Source: Prevotella sp. OH937_COT-195 (lineage in GTDB: Bacteria; Bacteroidota; Bacteroidia; Bacteroidales; Bacteroidaceae). Taken from it: a stretch of DNA of 59,567 bases. The translations under genes were made by a program, and so were the position numbers. Under the pieces are notes generated by a model. That model had not been told where the DNA came from. It ran no database searches and saw only the letters and a list, made by a program, of their open reading frames with translations. Every line of letters begins with the position of its first letter. Position 1 is the stretch's first letter. This document shows positions 35,767 through 45,143 of this stretch, in pieces. The stretch is taken from contig NZ_RQZH01000015.1 of the NCBI RefSeq assembly GCF_003932845.1, positions 1 through 59,567 on the forward strand, given 5' to 3'.

Positions 35767-37044
35767 ATGAGTATTAGTAAAGACGTCATAAAGCAGTGCC
35801 TGATTAGTAAGCAGCGCGAGGTGGATGAGGCGGTGATTGTGAACCGTCCCATAGACTTTGAAGAGAATGGCAATTATGTGATAGTTGGTGTGAGACATGC
35901 AGGTAAGTCGTACCTGCTGTATCAGCGCGTGCGTCAGCTACAGGCAGCAGGAATGGGATGGGACGAGATTCTGTTTGTGGACTTTGAGGATGAGCGTTTG
36001 GCGGAATTCCAGACAGAAGACTTCAACAGTCTGCTGGAGGCCCATTTGGAACTGTATGGTAAGAAGCCGGTGGTGTTTTTGGACGAGGTGCAGAACATTC
36101 CGCACTGGGATAAGTTTGTGCGGAGGCTGACTGATGCTAAATACAAGGTGTATGTGACTGGCAGCAATGCGAAGATGCTGAGCAAGGAGGTGGCAACTAC
36201 GTTGGGTGGACGGTTCTTTATCCATGATGCGTACCCATATTCGTTCAAAGAGTATCTGGCAGCGCAGCAGGTGGAACTGAAGGAGCATTGGGAGTATGAC
36301 ACGATTCAGAGAAGCGAGGTGAAGCGACATCTGAATGAGTACTTCTATTACGGCGGTCTGCCAGAGATTCTGTCGTTTAAGAACAAGCGGGCGATGTTGT
36401 CGAGTCTGTATCAGAAGATATATCTAGGGGACATCTGCGCCCGAAATAACATTAAGAATGACAGGGTGTTGAACATCCTAATCAAGAAGATGGCGGAGAG
36501 CGTGAAACAGCCGTTGTCATATAACAGACTGAGGAACGTGATAGTGGCAACAGGGGCACCCATCAGTGTGCCTACTACGATAGACTATGCGGATTATGCC
36601 TCTGACAGTTGGCTTATACTACCCATGGAAAATGAGGTGGGGAAACTGACTGAGAAGGAGATGCAGAAGAAATACTATTTCGTTGACAATGGGCTGCTGA
36701 ACCTGTTCTTGCTGAACTCAGAGACATCGCTACTGGAGAACATGGTGGCGGTGGAACTGTGCAGGCGGTTTGGCAAGAAGAATGTGTATTTCCTGAACGC
36801 GGAGAAGGAGATAGACTTCATTGTCCCTGACGAGAAGCTGGCCATACAGGTATCATACAGCATCAAGAATGAGACCACTTACAATAGGGAGGTGCCACCA
36901 CTGGTGAAGTATGCCAAGGCGCACGAGGACTGGGAGTGCCTGCTGATTACGTATGATGAGGAGAGAGCGGAAGAGGGTATAACCGTGGTGCCAGTGTGGA
37001 AGTGGCTATTGTTGGCTATAGGGAGCACGAATCTTACTAATTGA
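35767..37044 (+). CDS. AAA_14 / DUF4143 family ATPase
   Basis: 425 residues. A P-loop ATPase with Walker A GVRHAGKS (residues 41-48), Walker B PVVFLDEVQN (101-110) and a sensor-like VYVTGSNAKML. The C-terminal DUF4143 region carries a nuclease-like pattern (EKEIDFIVPDEKLAIQVSY). Length is normal for this large family, whose role is poorly known. Base composition is much higher in GC than the R-M relic just upstream, suggesting a separate origin. It starts 21 bases after the broken endonuclease and 18 bases before the AbiTii gene. Confidence 0.9.
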   Translation: MSISKDVIKQCLISKQREVDEAVIVNRPIDFEENGNYVIVGVRHAGKSYLLYQRVRQLQAAGMGWDEILFVDFEDERLAEFQTEDFNSLLEAHLELYGKKPVVFLDEVQNIPHWDKFVRRLTDAKYKVYVTGSNAKMLSKEVATTLGGRFFIHDAYPYSFKEYLAAQQVELKEHWEYDTIQRSEVKRHLNEYFYYGGLPEILSFKNKRAMLSSLYQKIYLGDICARNNIKNDRVLNILIKKMAESVKQPLSYNRLRNVIVATGAPISVPTTIDYADYASDSWLILPMENEVGKLTEKEMQKKYYFVDNGLLNLFLLNSETSLLENMVAVELCRRFGKKNVYFLNAEKEIDFIVPDEKLAIQVSYSIKNETTYNREVPPLVKYAKAHEDWECLLITYDEERAEEGITVVPVWKWLLLAIGSTNLTN

Positions 37045-37062
37045 CACGAATACATTTAAGAT

Positions 37063-37992
37063 ATGGATACAAAAAAACTCATTGAAGAGGTACTATTAGA
37101 CCTTGGCGATAATAAGAGTCTGACAGATGTTTCCAGTAAAATACAGATTATTGTTAGGTTATTAGGAGACGAGAAGTTGAAATCTTGGTATACCTGTGAG
37201 TTCGTAACTGGTTACAAGGATCAGGAACTTCCAGATTATCGTATATCGCGTGCCGTAGAAATAAAGGCAGACTATATAATGCCACAAGGGTTCGGCGCAT
37301 GGAAGTTGAGCGGTCAGAGTGTACCGATTGCTAACTTGGGGCTTGAGAAGTACAAAGAGATTATGACAGTTCGCTTCTGTGATACCATATCAGCCATCAT
37401 TGAGTATTCGAAGCACCCTAAAAAAGTGGTAATGTCGCTAAGCCCTTATGAGCAGGCACTTGTTCAGAAAGTATTGGGCGAAGCCCATATCCAGAATGTC
37501 CATAAAGTACTTTCGCCTTCTACCTTCCAGACTATCATTGATAATGTACAAGGCCGTATCATAGATATGTTTATGGATTTGAACGAGCGGGTCTTCTATG
37601 GAGAGTTGGATTTAAAGTCAAACTCTGCAAAAGAAGAGATACATCAGGTAATTACCCATAATATCACCGCAGGTATTGTTCATACAGGATCTGGCACAAT
37701 AGAGGCAAGCAATGCTACGATAGCGGCCATTATTGAGCAATCGCCTTCAGCTGATGTGATTGCAAGACTGACTTCGTTAACTGATGAAATAGAAAGGGTG
37801 GCTAAAGATGCAGACGAAGAATTTGACGACATTGTTAGAGAGTTGATCGATATTCGGACGGAACTATCAAAACCTCAGCCTAACAGTTCTTTCTTGAAGA
37901 AATCATTCAAGGCGTTAACATGGGGTGCGACTGTTTCCTGTAAAACCACCATTGAAAAATTGGTTAAGAAAGCGATAGAATATTTGTCGTAA
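37063..37992 (+). CDS. AbiTii-domain protein (putative abortive-infection factor)
   Basis: 309 residues. Residues about 4-110 resemble the AbiTii N-terminal domain (LIEEVLLDLGDNKSLTD, IVRLLGDEKLKSWYTCEF, GYKDQELPDYR). Domain annotation links it to abortive infection against phage. There is no experiment on this protein. The middle (HTGSGTIEASNATIAAIIEQS) and the C-terminal helices (DEIERVAKDADEEFDDIVREL) are not recognised. It is 18 bases after the ATPase gene, so the two may be co-transcribed. Downstream is a good terminator at 38127-38168. Confidence 0.75.
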   Translation: MDTKKLIEEVLLDLGDNKSLTDVSSKIQIIVRLLGDEKLKSWYTCEFVTGYKDQELPDYRISRAVEIKADYIMPQGFGAWKLSGQSVPIANLGLEKYKEIMTVRFCDTISAIIEYSKHPKKVVMSLSPYEQALVQKVLGEAHIQNVHKVLSPSTFQTIIDNVQGRIIDMFMDLNERVFYGELDLKSNSAKEEIHQVITHNITAGIVHTGSGTIEASNATIAAIIEQSPSADVIARLTSLTDEIERVAKDADEEFDDIVRELIDIRTELSKPQPNSSFLKKSFKALTWGATVSCKTTIEKLVKKAIEYLS

Positions 37993-38126
37993 AAACAAAA
38001 GTGTTTTTCGAACCTCGTTGATTATTGTTGCGTTACATTCTGAAACAGAATAATTATCCGCAGATATGCTATATTGCCTTACTGGGATCTCGTGACTATA
38101 CTAGTCGTTCCTTAAAAACTATATTT

Positions 38127-38168
38127 CAGCGTGAAGTTTGTAAAAGCGAAGTTCACGCTGATTTTTTT
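38127..38168 (+). terminator. Rightward terminator after the AbiTii gene
   Basis: Arms cagcgtgaa (38127-38135) and ttcacgctg (38152-38160) with a 16-base spacer, followed by a run of seven T. It may have come in with the IS5 fragment whose stop codon lies in the right arm. Confidence 0.65.
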
Positions 38169-38383
38169 ATAAACCACAAAAGAACTCTCATTGCTCTTTT
38201 GAAGTTATTTGCCGCAGCAGCTAATAAGACATTGACAGCATCTCCTTTCACACCTTTATAAAAGTTGCGAGATAGTCTGTAATCACTTTTAAGATGTCCA
38301 ATCGTTGGTTCTATGCCTGCTCGTTTACAAAATAGTTTGTGTTTCTTTCTCTTTTGGTAGTAGGTAGTCGTTATCTCGGGTTG
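38153..38383 (-). pseudogene. IS5-family transposase, C-terminal fragment
   Basis: On the minus strand an open frame without a start reads EITTTYYQKRKKHKLFC, then KRAGIEPTIGHLKSDYRL, SRNFYKGVKGDAVNVLLAA and FKRAMRVLLWFIKKSA, then stop. This is the conserved end of IS5-family DDE transposases, including the Glu of the (A/G)IEP-IGHLK motif. The N-terminal two thirds are missing. The left end of homology at about 38383 abuts an unrelated small frame on the other strand. Confidence 0.85.
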
Positions 38384-38386
38384 GAA

Positions 38387-38557
38387 ATGAATGATGATTT
38401 CCTGACAATGAGTAAAGCGAGACGTGAGGAGATAGAGAATCGTAATAAATATAATGAATATATAGAACGACTTGCCAAAACTAAAATTATTCTACCGCCC
38501 GACAACTCTTTTGTTTCAGAAGAAATAAATACCAATTATGGAGTTCCATGGCTATAA
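38387..38557 (+). CDS. Small orphan ORF, possible C-terminal fragment
   Basis: 56 residues, MNDDFLTMSKARREEIENRN onwards, highly charged and helical, ending NTNYGVPWL. The open frame runs back into the IS fragment, so the original start may have been lost when the IS inserted or was deleted. I do not recognise the family. Coding is uncertain, but composition looks protein-like. Confidence 0.35.
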   Translation: MNDDFLTMSKARREEIENRNKYNEYIERLAKTKIILPPDNSFVSEEINTNYGVPWL

Positions 38558-38689
38558 TGTACCTCTTCAAATTATTTTCTGTCAACAAATGTACCTAACA
38601 CTACTTTAACTCCTAACAAAATTGCACTTTATGTCAAACATTTTAAATAAATCCGACAGGGCAAGATGTTTATTTTGCGATGCAAATGT

Positions 38690-38719
38690 TTTGACATTGA
38701 GGAAAAAAAAGTAATTTTG
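38690..38719 (+). promoter_or_regulatory. Possible promoter of the corrin cluster
   Basis: TTTG (38690-38693), 18 bases, TAATTTTG (38712-38719). The box ends only four bases before the cobD ATG, so the transcript would be leaderless or nearly so. Confidence 0.45.
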
Positions 38720-38723
38720 CAGC

Positions 38724-39728
38724 ATGATAAAAGGACACGGTGATGACGGTTTCGCATACGGCGGGACGATAATTCACGATTTCAGTTCGAACGTAATTGC
38801 GGCAATGCAGCCGGAAGGACTGCTCGAACACCTGCAAAAGAGCATCGCTCTCGTGGGACATTACCCGCAACCTGCCGCCGAGCAGCTTGCTGCGGAACTT
38901 GCACAGAGAAAGAGCATTCTCGATGACGAGGTGTTGCCAACCAACGGAGCGACAGAGGCTATATATCTCGTGGCGGCTGCATACGGCGGAACTACATCGG
39001 CAATTGTGGAGCCGACTTTCAGTGAATATGCCGATGCGTGTCGTATCTGCGGTCATTCGCTGCAACGGATACGCAGTCTGACAGATGCCGGAAACGATGC
39101 CGACATGGTGTGGCTGTGCAATCCCAACAACCCCACGGGCAGACTTATCGACAAAGAAAGATTGCTCGATCATGCCTACACTCACAAAAATAAGTTGCTC
39201 GTGATAGACCAGTCGTATGAACACTCGACAAAGGGATACTGCATATCTGCCGCCGAAGCCGTCGAAGCGGGAAACATAATACTTATTCACTCCATGACAA
39301 AGCGGTTTGCCATTCCCGGATTAAGACTCGGATTCGTTACCGCGGCAGAGCATATCGTAAGACATTTGCAGAAATGGAAACAGCCGTGGTCTGTAAACGC
39401 ACTTGCAGTTGAAGCCGGTGTGTGGCTGTGCCGGAATGCCCTACCGACAGACATAACTCCGTTTATAGAGGAATGTCGGTGGCTGCAAGACAGGATAAAC
39501 GACATCGAAGGCATCGAAGCACTGCCCTCCGACACCACATTCTTCCTCGCACGATTGGACAATCCCTGCTCTACTCTTATGAAAGAACGGCTTGCCGGCG
39601 AGGGAATACTCGTGCGCAACGCCTGCAATTTCCACTTTCTCGATGAACACTACCTGCGCATTGCGACACAGGAACACCGCTCTAACGAACAACTTTTAAA
39701 AGCCATAAAGAAATGTATTCTGCAATAG
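38724..39728 (+). CDS. cobD: Threonine-phosphate decarboxylase / PLP-dependent aminotransferase fold (cobalamin)
   Basis: 334 residues. In cobalamin synthesis it decarboxylates L-threonine phosphate to aminopropanol phosphate for the nucleotide-loop linker. The N-terminus MIKGHGDDGFAYGG...DFSSNV is diagnostic. PLP residues include NPNNPTG (133-139) and the Schiff-base Lys193 in HSMTKRFAIPGLRLGF. The gene overlaps cbiB by 16 bases. The start is fixed by the GHGDD homology even though a promoter-like box lies just upstream. Confidence 0.93.
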   Translation: MIKGHGDDGFAYGGTIIHDFSSNVIAAMQPEGLLEHLQKSIALVGHYPQPAAEQLAAELAQRKSILDDEVLPTNGATEAIYLVAAAYGGTTSAIVEPTFSEYADACRICGHSLQRIRSLTDAGNDADMVWLCNPNNPTGRLIDKERLLDHAYTHKNKLLVIDQSYEHSTKGYCISAAEAVEAGNIILIHSMTKRFAIPGLRLGFVTAAEHIVRHLQKWKQPWSVNALAVEAGVWLCRNALPTDITPFIEECRWLQDRINDIEGIEALPSDTTFFLARLDNPCSTLMKERLAGEGILVRNACNFHFLDEHYLRIATQEHRSNEQLLKAIKKCILQ

Positions 39729-40648
39729 CACTTCTCCTCGGGTGGCTTGCCGACAAATTGTTGGGCGACCCGACATGGCTGCCTCACCCCATAGTGCTTT
39801 TCGGGAAGGCAATTTCCATTGGAGAAAGGCGGCTGAACAAGGGCAGACACCGCCGTGCCAAAGGTGTCGCACTGGCGGTAACACTCATCGCGACAACATT
39901 CGCCGCCACATACGGCATTATCCATCTGCTGTTGCCCATACCCGTTGCAAGACCGCTTCCGGTTGTGGGTTTCTCGGTGATTATAATCTTCTTCTGTCTC
40001 GCTGGAACAACATTGGCACGCGAAGTGGAGATGGTGTTCCGAGCCGCCGACCGCTCGCTCGACGCCGGGCGACGTCAGGTGGGACGCATCGTGGGGCGCG
40101 ACACCTCGTGCCTTACCGACCAAGAAGTGCGCAAGGCATCGCTCGAAACTCTCGCCGAGAACCTCAGCGACGGAGTCATAGCACCGCTGTTTTGGCTCGG
40201 CATACTCGGTTTGCCGGGTATGATGACCTATAAGATGATAAACACTCTCGACTCCATGATAGGCTACCGCACCGAACGCTACCGACTGTTCGGAACCGCG
40301 GCGGCGGTAATCGACGATGTGGCAAACTACCTCCCGGCACGAATTACCGCACTGTTGATGATATTTGTTGCCGGCAGACCAAGCCTTTTACGCTTCGTAT
40401 GGCGTTACGGTTCGCGGCATGCCAGTCCCAACAGCGGCTGGCCCGAAGCCGCATTGGCAGGCATTTTGAACTGTCGTTTCGGCGGCACACACACATATTT
40501 CGGAGAGACAATTGAAAAACCGTATATCGGCGAACACGAACGCCGGCTGACATCTGCCGACATGCACCGGGCAATACGCATCAATCGACGTGTCGAGGCG
40601 GTTGCAATAATTGTCATGGCACTGATTGCAGCAGTTTTAAATTGTTAA
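39713..40648 (+). CDS. cbiB: Adenosylcobinamide-phosphate synthase
   Basis: 311 residues, an integral membrane protein. It joins aminopropanol phosphate (from the preceding enzyme) to adenosylcobyric acid. The N-terminus ALLLGWLADKLLGDPTWLPHPIVLFG is the family signature. Other conserved pieces are ETLAENLSDGVIAPLFW, GYRTERYRLFGTAAAVIDDVANYLPAR (partly) and ASPNSGWPEAALAGIL. Four to five hydrophobic segments are visible. The 16-base overlap with cobD couples the two steps of the linker pathway. Confidence 0.95.
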   Translation: MYSAIALLLGWLADKLLGDPTWLPHPIVLFGKAISIGERRLNKGRHRRAKGVALAVTLIATTFAATYGIIHLLLPIPVARPLPVVGFSVIIIFFCLAGTTLAREVEMVFRAADRSLDAGRRQVGRIVGRDTSCLTDQEVRKASLETLAENLSDGVIAPLFWLGILGLPGMMTYKMINTLDSMIGYRTERYRLFGTAAAVIDDVANYLPARITALLMIFVAGRPSLLRFVWRYGSRHASPNSGWPEAALAGILNCRFGGTHTYFGETIEKPYIGEHERRLTSADMHRAIRINRRVEAVAIIVMALIAAVLNC

Positions 40649-40696
40649 AATGGTGTAAACCTTTCATTTGTTATGAAAAGCTTTGACTTTTTTTAG

Positions 40697-40704
40697 TACA
40701 TTTG
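40697..40704 (+). promoter_or_regulatory. Possible -7 box before cobJ-cbiC
   Basis: TACATTTG, 25 bases before the ATG at 40730. No TTTG stands at the usual spacing. It may allow separate expression of the ring-contraction genes. Confidence 0.35.
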
Positions 40705-40729
40705 CATTCATATAAAACAAAAAGAAAAA

Positions 40730-42157
40730 ATGGGCAAGGCAAAGATTACGGTGGCAGGTATAGGTCCGGGCAGCGAGGCAGACATAACGCCGGCTGTGAT
40801 AAAAGCAATCGGCGAGGCAGACGTGGTGGTGGGATACAAATACTACTTCCGGTTCATAGAAAAATATGTAAAAGAAGGCTGCAAGTGCATAGACACGGGA
40901 ATGAAACGCGAACGCGAACGCGCAAAACAGGCATTCGACATGGCCGTGCAAGGGCATAACGTGGTGGTTATAAGCAGCGGAGATGCTGCCGTCTACGGTA
41001 TGACACCGCTGATATACGAGATGAAACGGCAGTATGCCGATGCCGACATGGAGGTGGCATCACTGCCCGGCATCTCGGCATTCCAGAAAGCGGCATCGCT
41101 GCTTGGTGCTCCCATGGGACACGATTTCTGCGTAATATCGCTCAGCGACCTGATGACACCGTGGGCAACGATAGAGAAACGCATCGCGGCGGCAGCCACT
41201 GCCGATTTCGTTACCGCCGTATATAACCCCAAAAGCAACGGTCGATACTGGCAACTACACCGCTTGAAAGAAATATTTCTAATGCACCGGTCGCCCGATA
41301 CACCGGTGGGTTATGTGCGACAAGCCGGCCGCCCCGAACAAGATGTGCACCAAACAACTCTCGCAGAGTTCGACCCGGAACAGACAGATATGTTCACGGT
41401 TATCATAATAGGCAACAGTCAGAGTTACGAGTGGGAAGGTTCGATAATAACGCCACGCGGATATTATCGCGAAGAGAATGACGAAAAAGGGAGCGAGAGC
41501 GGAGCAAAGGGCATCGGACAGGAAATAATGATGAAGAGTTTCCGCACCATTCGCTCGGAGATAAGCGACCCCGACATACCGCTCTTCCGCCTGTGGCCGT
41601 TGCTGCATGCAATACACACCACTGCCGATTTCTCAATGGAAGAAATTCTATACACCACCGACGAAGCAGTGCCAAAGATATTCGGCGAGATGAAAGAGGG
41701 ACGACTGAAAACCATAATTACCGATGTTACTATGGCATCGGCAGGCATACGGAAAGCGGCTTGCATGCGCATGGGAATAGAAGTGAAATGCTATCTCGCC
41801 GACCAACGTGCCACAGAAATGGCAAAGGAGAAAGGAATCACACGTTCGCAGGCAGGCATACGTCTTGCCGCGGAAGAACACCCCGACGCACTGTTCGTGT
41901 TCGGCAATGCACCGACGGCACTCATGGAACTGTGCGAACTTATGCTACACGGCAAGGCAAAACCTGCAGGCATAATTGCCGCACCGGTGGGTTTCGTACA
42001 TGTGTGCGAGTCGAAACATGCCGTAAAAGTGTTTCGCAACATACCGAAAATAATAATAGAAGGCAGAAAAGGGGGAAGCAACCTCGCTGCAACGCTCGTC
42101 AACAGCATATTGGCATGGGACGACGCACAACAGTTAATGCCCGGAAGAGACGTATGA
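40730..42157 (+). CDS. cobJ-cbiC: Fused precorrin-3B C17-methyltransferase (CobJ/CbiH) and precorrin-8X methylmutase (CbiC/CobH)
   Basis: 475 residues. Residues 1-245 are a tetrapyrrole methylase (VAGIGPGSEADITPAV at 8-23, ISSGDAAVYGM at 81-91, LPGISAFQKAASLLGAPMGHDF). Residues about 265-470 are the CbiC methylmutase, with the catalytic His296 in LLHAIHTTADFS, then TDVTMASAGI and FGNAPTALMELCEL. One polypeptide thus carries ring contraction at C17 and the later methyl shift. Its stop overlaps the cobL start as ATGA. Confidence 0.93.
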   Translation: MGKAKITVAGIGPGSEADITPAVIKAIGEADVVVGYKYYFRFIEKYVKEGCKCIDTGMKRERERAKQAFDMAVQGHNVVVISSGDAAVYGMTPLIYEMKRQYADADMEVASLPGISAFQKAASLLGAPMGHDFCVISLSDLMTPWATIEKRIAAAATADFVTAVYNPKSNGRYWQLHRLKEIFLMHRSPDTPVGYVRQAGRPEQDVHQTTLAEFDPEQTDMFTVIIIGNSQSYEWEGSIITPRGYYREENDEKGSESGAKGIGQEIMMKSFRTIRSEISDPDIPLFRLWPLLHAIHTTADFSMEEILYTTDEAVPKIFGEMKEGRLKTIITDVTMASAGIRKAACMRMGIEVKCYLADQRATEMAKEKGITRSQAGIRLAAEEHPDALFVFGNAPTALMELCELMLHGKAKPAGIIAAPVGFVHVCESKHAVKVFRNIPKIIIEGRKGGSNLAATLVNSILAWDDAQQLMPGRDV

Positions 42158-43386
42158 AAGAAAACCGTACAGACTATATCATAATAGGCATAGACGACAG
42201 TCGCGAACCATCGCTGACAAATGAAGCACGGAAAGCGATTGCCTCCGGACGAGTTTTCTCGGGAGGAAAACGTCATCACGACATCGTTGCCGGCATGCTC
42301 CCGAAAGACTCGCGGTGGATAGACATAACGGTGCCGCTCGACAACGTGTTCGCAGAATATGCCGATACAGACGACACAATAGTGATATTTGCATCGGGCG
42401 ACCCGCTCTTCTTCGGGTTTGCTGCAACAATACTAAAACGCATTCCTACGGCAAGAATAAAAACGATGCCTGCACTCAACTCCCTGCAAACACTCGCCCA
42501 CCGACTGCTTATGCCTTACCACGACATGCAGACGGTAACACTCACGGGAAGACCGTGGCACGAACTGGATGCGGCACTGATAAGGAGGGCATCGAAAATC
42601 GGCATTCTGACCGACCGCAACCACACTCCGGCAACCATTGCACAACGAATGCTGGAATACGGATACGACAATTATGACATGCACATAGGTCAACTGCTCG
42701 GCAATGACAATGGCGAGAGGGTTGTCACTATGACACTCGACGATGCCGCCGGTTACGAGGCTGCAATGCCTAACTGCGTAATCGTAACGGCAAGGGAAAA
42801 ACGCAAGATAACGATACCTGTCCCCGACGAGGCTTTTCTCACACTCCCCGGAAGACCGCTGATGATAACAAAGGCTGCCATACGCCACATCACACTTGCC
42901 TCTCTCGAACTGCAACAGAGACAGTCGATGTGGGACATCGGTTTCTGCACCGGTTCGGTATCCATCGAGGCACGGCAGCAATTCCCGCACCTGCACGTCA
43001 CGGCATTCGAGACAAGGAGCGAGTGCGAGGAAATAATAAAGGCTAACGCACACCGTTTGGGAACTCCCGGCATTGAAGTGGCAATGGGCGATTTCCTCGC
43101 CGCCGACACATCTGCATGCCGCCCGCCCGATGCCGTATTCATTGGCGGACACGGCGGACATTTGCGCGAGATTGTGTCGAAAGCGGCACAGGCAATGACC
43201 GGCGGCGGCGTAATGACGTACAACTGCGTGGCTGTCGAGACAACTTCCGACCCGCGCATTCCCACCGACAGCATGGAGATTTTCCACCGGTCGGCAGTCG
43301 AAGCGGGAATGACAGTGGAACAGCCGTTGCGGGTCGCCATCAACTCTTATCACCCGATAAACATTCTTAAAGCAAGGAAGAAATGA
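42154..43386 (+). CDS. cobL: Precorrin-6Y C5,15-methyltransferase (CbiE-CbiT fusion, CobL)
   Basis: 410 residues from MKENRTDYIIIG, whose ATG overlaps the cobJ-cbiC stop. Residues 1-210 are the CbiE tetrapyrrole methylase (VIFASGDPLFFGFA, MPALNSLQTLAHRL). Residues about 225-405 are the CbiT methyltransferase (AFLTLPGRPLMITKAAIRH, MWDIGFCTGSVSIEA, AVFIGGHGGHLREIV). It adds methyl groups at C5 and C15 and decarboxylates. The longer open frame beginning at 41593 overlaps the previous gene and is rejected. Overlap with the next gene is four bases. Confidence 0.94.
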   Translation: MKENRTDYIIIGIDDSREPSLTNEARKAIASGRVFSGGKRHHDIVAGMLPKDSRWIDITVPLDNVFAEYADTDDTIVIFASGDPLFFGFAATILKRIPTARIKTMPALNSLQTLAHRLLMPYHDMQTVTLTGRPWHELDAALIRRASKIGILTDRNHTPATIAQRMLEYGYDNYDMHIGQLLGNDNGERVVTMTLDDAAGYEAAMPNCVIVTAREKRKITIPVPDEAFLTLPGRPLMITKAAIRHITLASLELQQRQSMWDIGFCTGSVSIEARQQFPHLHVTAFETRSECEEIIKANAHRLGTPGIEVAMGDFLAADTSACRPPDAVFIGGHGGHLREIVSKAAQAMTGGGVMTYNCVAVETTSDPRIPTDSMEIFHRSAVEAGMTVEQPLRVAINSYHPINILKARKK

Positions 43387-45143
43387 AAATATCAATCATA
43401 ACCGTAACAAGGGAGGGCGCGAACATCGCCGAGATACTGAAAAATACGCTTGCAGGAGACATCGATACGGCAGACCGCAACGATGTTCCCGGACTCTTTG
43501 CAGACCGTGACGCATTTATATTTATCGGCGCAATGGGCATTTGCGTGCGAACAATAGCACCGCTGATAGAAGACAAACACACCGACCCTGCGGTAATATG
43601 CATCGACAGCACGGGGCGCAATGTCATATCGGTGCTCTCGGGACACGTCGGCGGGGCAAACCAACTTACGAGAGAGGTGGCAGCGACAATAGGGGCAATG
43701 CCGGTAATCACCACGCAGAGCGACAACCAAGGACTGTGGGCACTCGACACCATTGCGGACGATTTCGGGTGGACAGCCGTTGCCGAAAACGACATGAACG
43801 ACATCATTGCGGCTTTCGTTGCGAAACGCCCCACGGCACTATGGCTCGAGACACACGACCGCGGAACCGACCACTTGCAGGAAACACTGCCTCCGCATGC
43901 CATAATCGTGAGAAACATGGAGGAACTGTTACAGAGAGATTTCTCACTGTGCATCATCGTATCACCGTTCCGCCACGAGATACCGGAAGGAATGATGTGC
44001 CTGCGTTTCGTTCCTCGTGCAGTGGTAGTGGGAATCGGTCTTGCACACGAGGCAGAGCCGGCAGCCGGGATTATTTCCGCCATCGACACGTTAATTGCCG
44101 ACAACGGCATTATGAGAGAGGCGTGCCGCTTTGCCACGATAGACATAAAGAGCAACGAACCGGTGGTAAAACAGATGATTGCAGACGGCGACGATTTTAC
44201 GTTTTTCACTGCATCGCAACTCGCGGAAGTCAACGTCCCGACACCGAGCGATGTGGTGGCAAGGCATGTCGGCACACCAAGCGTGAGCGAGGCTGCCGCA
44301 CTGCTGGCTGCCGATGGTGGTGAAATACTTATGAAGAAACAGAAAGGAGACAATTTTACCGTTGCCGCTGCAATTGAAAGAAAGTGGCTGCGACGCGGAC
44401 ACATAGAGATAGTGGGAGCCGGTCCCGGCGACCCGGATCTCGTCTCGGTGCGCGGAAAGAGAATGCTCGAACGTGCCGACCTCATATTATATGCAGGCTC
44501 ACTTGTGCCAAAGGAACTTACTTTGTGTGCCAAAGAGGGTGCCACGGTGCGCTCGTCGGCCGACATGAACCTCGACGAACAGTGCTCGCTGATGAAACAT
44601 TTCTACGACCGCGGAGCATTCATAGTGCGCCTTCATACCGGCGACCCGTGCATATTCGGGGCAATACAAGAGCAGATGGCGTTTTTCGACGAGCATGGAA
44701 TGAACTATCACATCACACCGGGAATATCGTCGTTCCTTGCCGCCGCGGCAGAACTGCGCTCGCAATTCACGATTCCCGAACGATGTCAGACAATAATACT
44801 TACCCGCGGCGAGGGGCGCACACCCATGCCGGAACGCGAGAAACTGCACCTTCTGGCTCGTTCGCAGAGTACGATGTGCATCTTCCTTAGCGCATCGATA
44901 GTTGATGACGTGCAGGAGCAACTGCTCACCGAATATCCCGAAGACACGCCGGTGGCAGCCTGCTATCACCTCACTTGGAAAGATCAGGCGATATATCGAG
45001 GCAAATTGAAAGATCTCGCAGCAATCGTAAAGGGACACGATCTCACGCTCACCACCATGATAGTTGTGGGCGAAGCAATAGACAACCGCTCTAACAAATC
45101 GCTACTATACGACAAGGGTTTCAGTCATTTGTTCAGGAGTTGA
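43383..45143 (+). CDS. cbiG-cobM: Fused cobalt-precorrin-5A hydrolase (CbiG) and precorrin-4 C11-methyltransferase (CobM/CbiF)
   Basis: 586 residues. Residues 1-320 are CbiG, which opens the ring lactone in the anaerobic route (FIFIGAMGICVRTIAP at 46-60, LSGHVGGANQL at 85-95, VGIGLAHEAEPAAGI at 216-230). Residues about 340-586 are the CobM/CbiF methylase (VGAGPGDPDLVSVRG at 344-358, ILYAGSLVPKEL, RLHTGDPCIFGAIQEQ). CbiG is a mark of the oxygen-independent route. Translation is coupled to cobL by ATGA overlap. Confidence 0.94.
   Translation: MKISIITVTREGANIAEILKNTLAGDIDTADRNDVPGLFADRDAFIFIGAMGICVRTIAPLIEDKHTDPAVICIDSTGRNVISVLSGHVGGANQLTREVAATIGAMPVITTQSDNQGLWALDTIADDFGWTAVAENDMNDIIAAFVAKRPTALWLETHDRGTDHLQETLPPHAIIVRNMEELLQRDFSLCIIVSPFRHEIPEGMMCLRFVPRAVVVGIGLAHEAEPAAGIISAIDTLIADNGIMREACRFATIDIKSNEPVVKQMIADGDDFTFFTASQLAEVNVPTPSDVVARHVGTPSVSEAAALLAADGGEILMKKQKGDNFTVAAAIERKWLRRGHIEIVGAGPGDPDLVSVRGKRMLERADLILYAGSLVPKELTLCAKEGATVRSSADMNLDEQCSLMKHFYDRGAFIVRLHTGDPCIFGAIQEQMAFFDEHGMNYHITPGISSFLAAAAELRSQFTIPERCQTIILTRGEGRTPMPEREKLHLLARSQSTMCIFLSASIVDDVQEQLLTEYPEDTPVAACYHLTWKDQAIYRGKLKDLAAIVKGHDLTLTTMIVVGEAIDNRSNKSLLYDKGFSHLFRS

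Noticed and set aside
38558..38723. Cobalamin riboswitch before cobD
   Set aside because: No B12-box core was seen in this gap or in 40649-40729. A covariance search would settle it.
41593..42153. Upstream extension of the cobL reading frame
   Set aside because: It lies over the CbiC domain in another frame and has a low-complexity Arg/His-rich shadow sequence. Homology begins at 42154.
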